Shown here piece after piece: positions 61,131-64,000 of a DNA stretch of 64,000 bases. The stretch covers positions 558,001 to 622,000 of the forward strand of contig JBAJFE010000012.1 of NCBI GenBank assembly GCA_037903355.1. Direction: 5' to 3'. This DNA comes from Trichuris trichiura. Lineage: Eukaryota; Nematoda; Enoplea; Trichinellida; Trichuridae. The notes beneath the pieces are model-generated. The model saw nothing but the letters and a program-made list of their open reading frames with translations, was not told the origin of the DNA and made no database searches. Numbering within the stretch: position 1 is the first letter of the stretch; the number at the start of each line of letters is the position of its first letter. A program made the translations under genes and the position numbers.

Positions 61131-62930
61131 ATTTCACGGTAATTGTTCGAATATGTCAGCCAGCATGCGTGGCTCATCTAAGTGCTTCTAAGAATAGACG
61201 GAATGTCTAAAATTTGAAATCAGGTTGTCTTCGACCTGACGTGATGTATTTTCCGTCGCTTCACTTCACTGTATTTGAACTTTTGAAAGCTGAACTTAGT
61301 TTGATTTGGATGTAATATTATTTTTACTTTTGCTTTGTTGCCTGTTGTAATTCTGAAATTCAAGTATACATTTACGAACACTGTGTAAAAAGTACACTGG
61401 CGTGAAAACATGTCCGTGTGCTTATTCTCAGCAGCTTATTTGCAAACTACGCCGCTATTATGGGTCACAAATTAAAAGACAGAATGGACGATGCTTGTTT
61501 CCCTGTATTTATCGTTGACGTTTGTAAACATTAAGCTTCATTAATTAATCCTCACCTTTCAGTTTGAACTAGAAAATAGAAACGCATGAATTCCGTAATG
61601 ATACTGCACACGATACGCCTTATGTCTCTTTCTCAAAAAGTTGTTGAGCAGAAATGCTGGGATGAATGACTGGAATGGATGGGCAAACTGAGGGGAATGC
61701 TAAGCATTGCCACACGAAAGACTTTTCACGGTAATGCTTTTTTATCTACTTGCAAATCTATAAGGAATAAGTGGAACAATTCAATTAGGGCTGATGTTTA
61801 GAAGCAAAAGCTGATGATCACCTGGAAAAGTTTTTGTCTGAGCGGTGGTCCTTATTTGTTGTTATTGAAAGGTTTCTACCCGATACGGAAATGGAATTTA
61901 TTATAAGGATCCAGACCAGAACGGCTTAATTTCTTGTTATACCTAAAGACTAGCAGTTTTCGTCTCTAATCGCCGTTGTTAGTTGCCTACCTCTGTCATC
62001 CGCATCAATAATTTTCTGGGTCGGCGAAGTAATTAATGGAAAGAATTACGCGTCCCTTATTCCCGCCGTACTTCCGGTTTCCTTCAGGATGTGATGGAGC
62101 TGGAATTTTTAATCGTTGATGGCTGCTTTGTCGTTAAAGTTGACCAGCAGTTCAAGCAAAGTAACTTGTGGCGGTAATACTCGAAAACTGTTGTTCACTA
62201 AAATAAAGTCCCTTTGTCCCCTAATTAGGAACGATAATGTAATGAATTTCAAACGCCAAACAGAAATGAACCCTCTCAACGTAACCAACGCTATGACAGC
62301 TCAAACTGAGTTGGAAATCAGAAAGCCTTACAAGACATTTTGTCGCGTCCATTAATTAGTGCAGAAAATTGCAAATGGGCTGTAGGAAAATTTTACCATA
62401 ATAAATTTTGGGAAAAAAGCAGCTTTGCTTTGTAAGACATTTCCAAAGCGTGACAGTGTTTTATTGGGCCCAAGTAATTATTAAGATGACCTGGCCATAA
62501 TCACGTTGATCTGGATGAACTGATTAAGAAAAGTTAAACCACTTATTGTGACCTAAACCTATTCTGTATGATTTTAAAAAACGCTAAGTGCAAACACAGT
62601 TCGCTAACTGTCCACTTCGTTTGGGATTATTCTTACTATAGGCACTGCTCGCTTTCTAATCGTTTCTATTCTTTATAAATTTACCATTGCACTAAAGCGG
62701 TGCTTTAGCAAATTGCCATTATCACTCACAGAGGCTGATGTTTTGAAGTTGCTTACGAAAGGCGAGATAGCATTTTTTCTTCCGCGCCTTAAACTTAGCA
62801 CTGTGGGTTCACCTTTTCCTCTTTGATCATGCTTCAGTGTTTTTCTGCAGTTAACGTTTTCATGAATTAATATGAAATAGACAGCAGGTTTTTTATACAG
62901 TGACTTCTCAATGGTTATCCTTCTGTACAG
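61131..62930. other. no recognisable gene
   Basis: AT-rich flank between the cysteine-rich peptide and the ShKT gene. It should contain the missing start exon and promoter of the latter; I could not fix them. Confidence 0.4.
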
Positions 62931-64000
62931 TTGCTGCTTTTAACAGTAAGCGACACATGTCAAGCCGTAATCACAAAGGAGCTAAGTGGCCGAAGTGCTC
63001 AAGCTTTTGGGAATGAAAAGCGCGAAAGTTTCGGTAAGTTTATTGTTTACTTGCAGAACTATTATGGCTTGAAAGCTTTTAGGATCACTTCCGTCCCTTG
63101 GAAAACCATGCATGGACAGCAATCAGTTTTGCTGCTTTTGGGCGTTCTTCGGAGAATGCGAGAAGAACTCAGCTTTCATGAAAACTAGCTGCCAGAAATC
63201 GTGCGGAACGTGCAGCTGCAGGGGTAAGTTGTCCGGAAGCATCACTGGCAAGAAATAATGTTCAGCGTTTAAGAAAATGACAAAAGTCTGTGCGCAACGA
63301 ATGTCAACGTTGAAGGCTGCAAGTGGATACCAAAACGGGGTGAGGAAGGGTTGGGGAAAGAAAAATTAGGAACCTTGTCACATCTGTTACTCTTTTGCTT
63401 GGCTGTTCGAAATGAGCACGAACGAAAGCTGATGTATAACTTGTTGACGCAGGAAGGCAGAGTGACTCTCCGCTGGGTAAATCCGGATACGGTGAACCAG
63501 CACCACCACCGCAACCTAGTCCTTATGGTGGCCAAGGGGGCAGTACGCGCTGGTGATAAGAAAGCTGTTTATTCATGTTAACTCTCCTAGGTTCTTGTGG
63601 AACGATTTCTTCAGGCTCTTGCGGTTACTGGCCAATAGCAGAAAAACCAACAATTCAGGCAGCCGTGTCTTCTCCATACGGTTTAATAATTCTTTCCCTC
63701 TTCTTTGAGAACTCAATTATTTTCAGGAAGTGTGCCGTCGCAGCCTCTACCAGCACCACAGCCTGTGCAGTCTTATGGTAAATTTAACCACCTCTTTTCT
63801 GTTGAATTTTAAAAATAAAAAGCTACAACTACGTTGAGAAAACATTTTTTTATAGGAAGCGTTCCGTCACCAGCGGTGCAGCCGGCGCCTCAGCCAGTTT
63901 CTTCTTATGGTGAGTTCAAAATGTTCTTCTATCCTGCGAATGGCAAAACCAAAACTTGCAGTTATCATGCAAATGATGGCTTTTTCCATATATTACACAG
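62931..64000 (+). CDS. secreted ShKT-domain protein with Pro/Gln/Ser/Tyr repeat exons, partial
   Basis: Exons: 62931-63033, 63083-63223, 63453-63527 (or 63542), 63591-63680, 63727-63777, 63856-63909; each of these ends after the first base of a codon, usually Gly. The first encodes LLLLTVSDTCQA, the core and cleavage site of a signal peptide whose ATG lies in an unseen exon. The second holds one ShKT (SXC) domain with six framework cysteines: CMDSNQFC, W, GEC, FM, CQKSCGTC, plus extra cysteines. Later exons are short low-complexity modules such as GEPAPPPQPSPYG, SVPSQPLPAPQPVQSYG and SVPSPAVQPAPQPVSSYG. The gene continues past the window. ShKT modules in nematodes occur in secreted and cuticle or surface-coat proteins and on proteases. 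No enzyme domain is visible here. Confidence 0.8.

Overview
This is eukaryotic DNA, most likely from a nematode. The introns I could phase are mostly 48-62 bp with GT-AG borders. The right edge holds a secreted ShKT (SXC) protein, a family greatly expanded in nematodes. The FGF receptor carries an acidic insert between Ig1 and Ig2, as EGL-15 does. A short TTAGGC (nematode telomere unit) tract is also present. The species cannot be named; the very small introns would suit a clade I (Trichuris/Trichinella-like) worm, but that is inference. Exon borders below were derived by hand from reading frame, splice phase and family alignment from memory, not by a gene finder.

Layout. 3.1-5.3 kb (-): secreted protein with two MAM domains. 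9.3-10.3 kb (+): ARL3-type small GTPase. 10.7-12.5 kb: decayed pogo/Tigger transposon pieces. 12.6-28.9 kb: no recognisable gene, with a more GC- and CpG-rich block at about 19.8-28 kb just upstream of the receptor. 29.0-34.9 kb (+): complete FGF-receptor tyrosine kinase, 11 exons, about 1131 residues. 35.7-36.2 kb (-): SET/NAP-family histone-chaperone domain. 38.2-39.3 kb: Penelope-like retroelement remnant with inverted terminal repeats, enclosing a small gene-like ORF. 40.5-44.7 kb (-): complete type I inositol polyphosphate 5-phosphatase (INPP5A), 14 exons, with a 2.3 kb intron full of degenerate repeats. 46.9-47.8 kb (-): exons of an unidentified protein. 49.0-55.1 kb (-): complete ER glycerol-3-phosphate acyltransferase of the GPAT3/4 type, 12 exons, 489 residues. 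60.7-61.1 kb (+): small secreted cysteine-rich protein. 62.9 kb to the end (+): ShKT protein with repeated Pro/Gln/Ser/Tyr mini-exons, running off the window.

There are no operons in the bacterial sense, and the genes do not form one pathway. FGFR and INPP5A both touch phosphoinositide signalling (receptor-driven IP3 production and IP3 removal), but I see no evidence that their proximity is functional. The most notable structural signal is that the three long introns of the acyltransferase gene each contain a copy of one foldback repeat family. That family carries a hammerhead-ribozyme-like core and is related to the terminal repeats of the Penelope-like element 10 kb away. The other introns of that gene are small.
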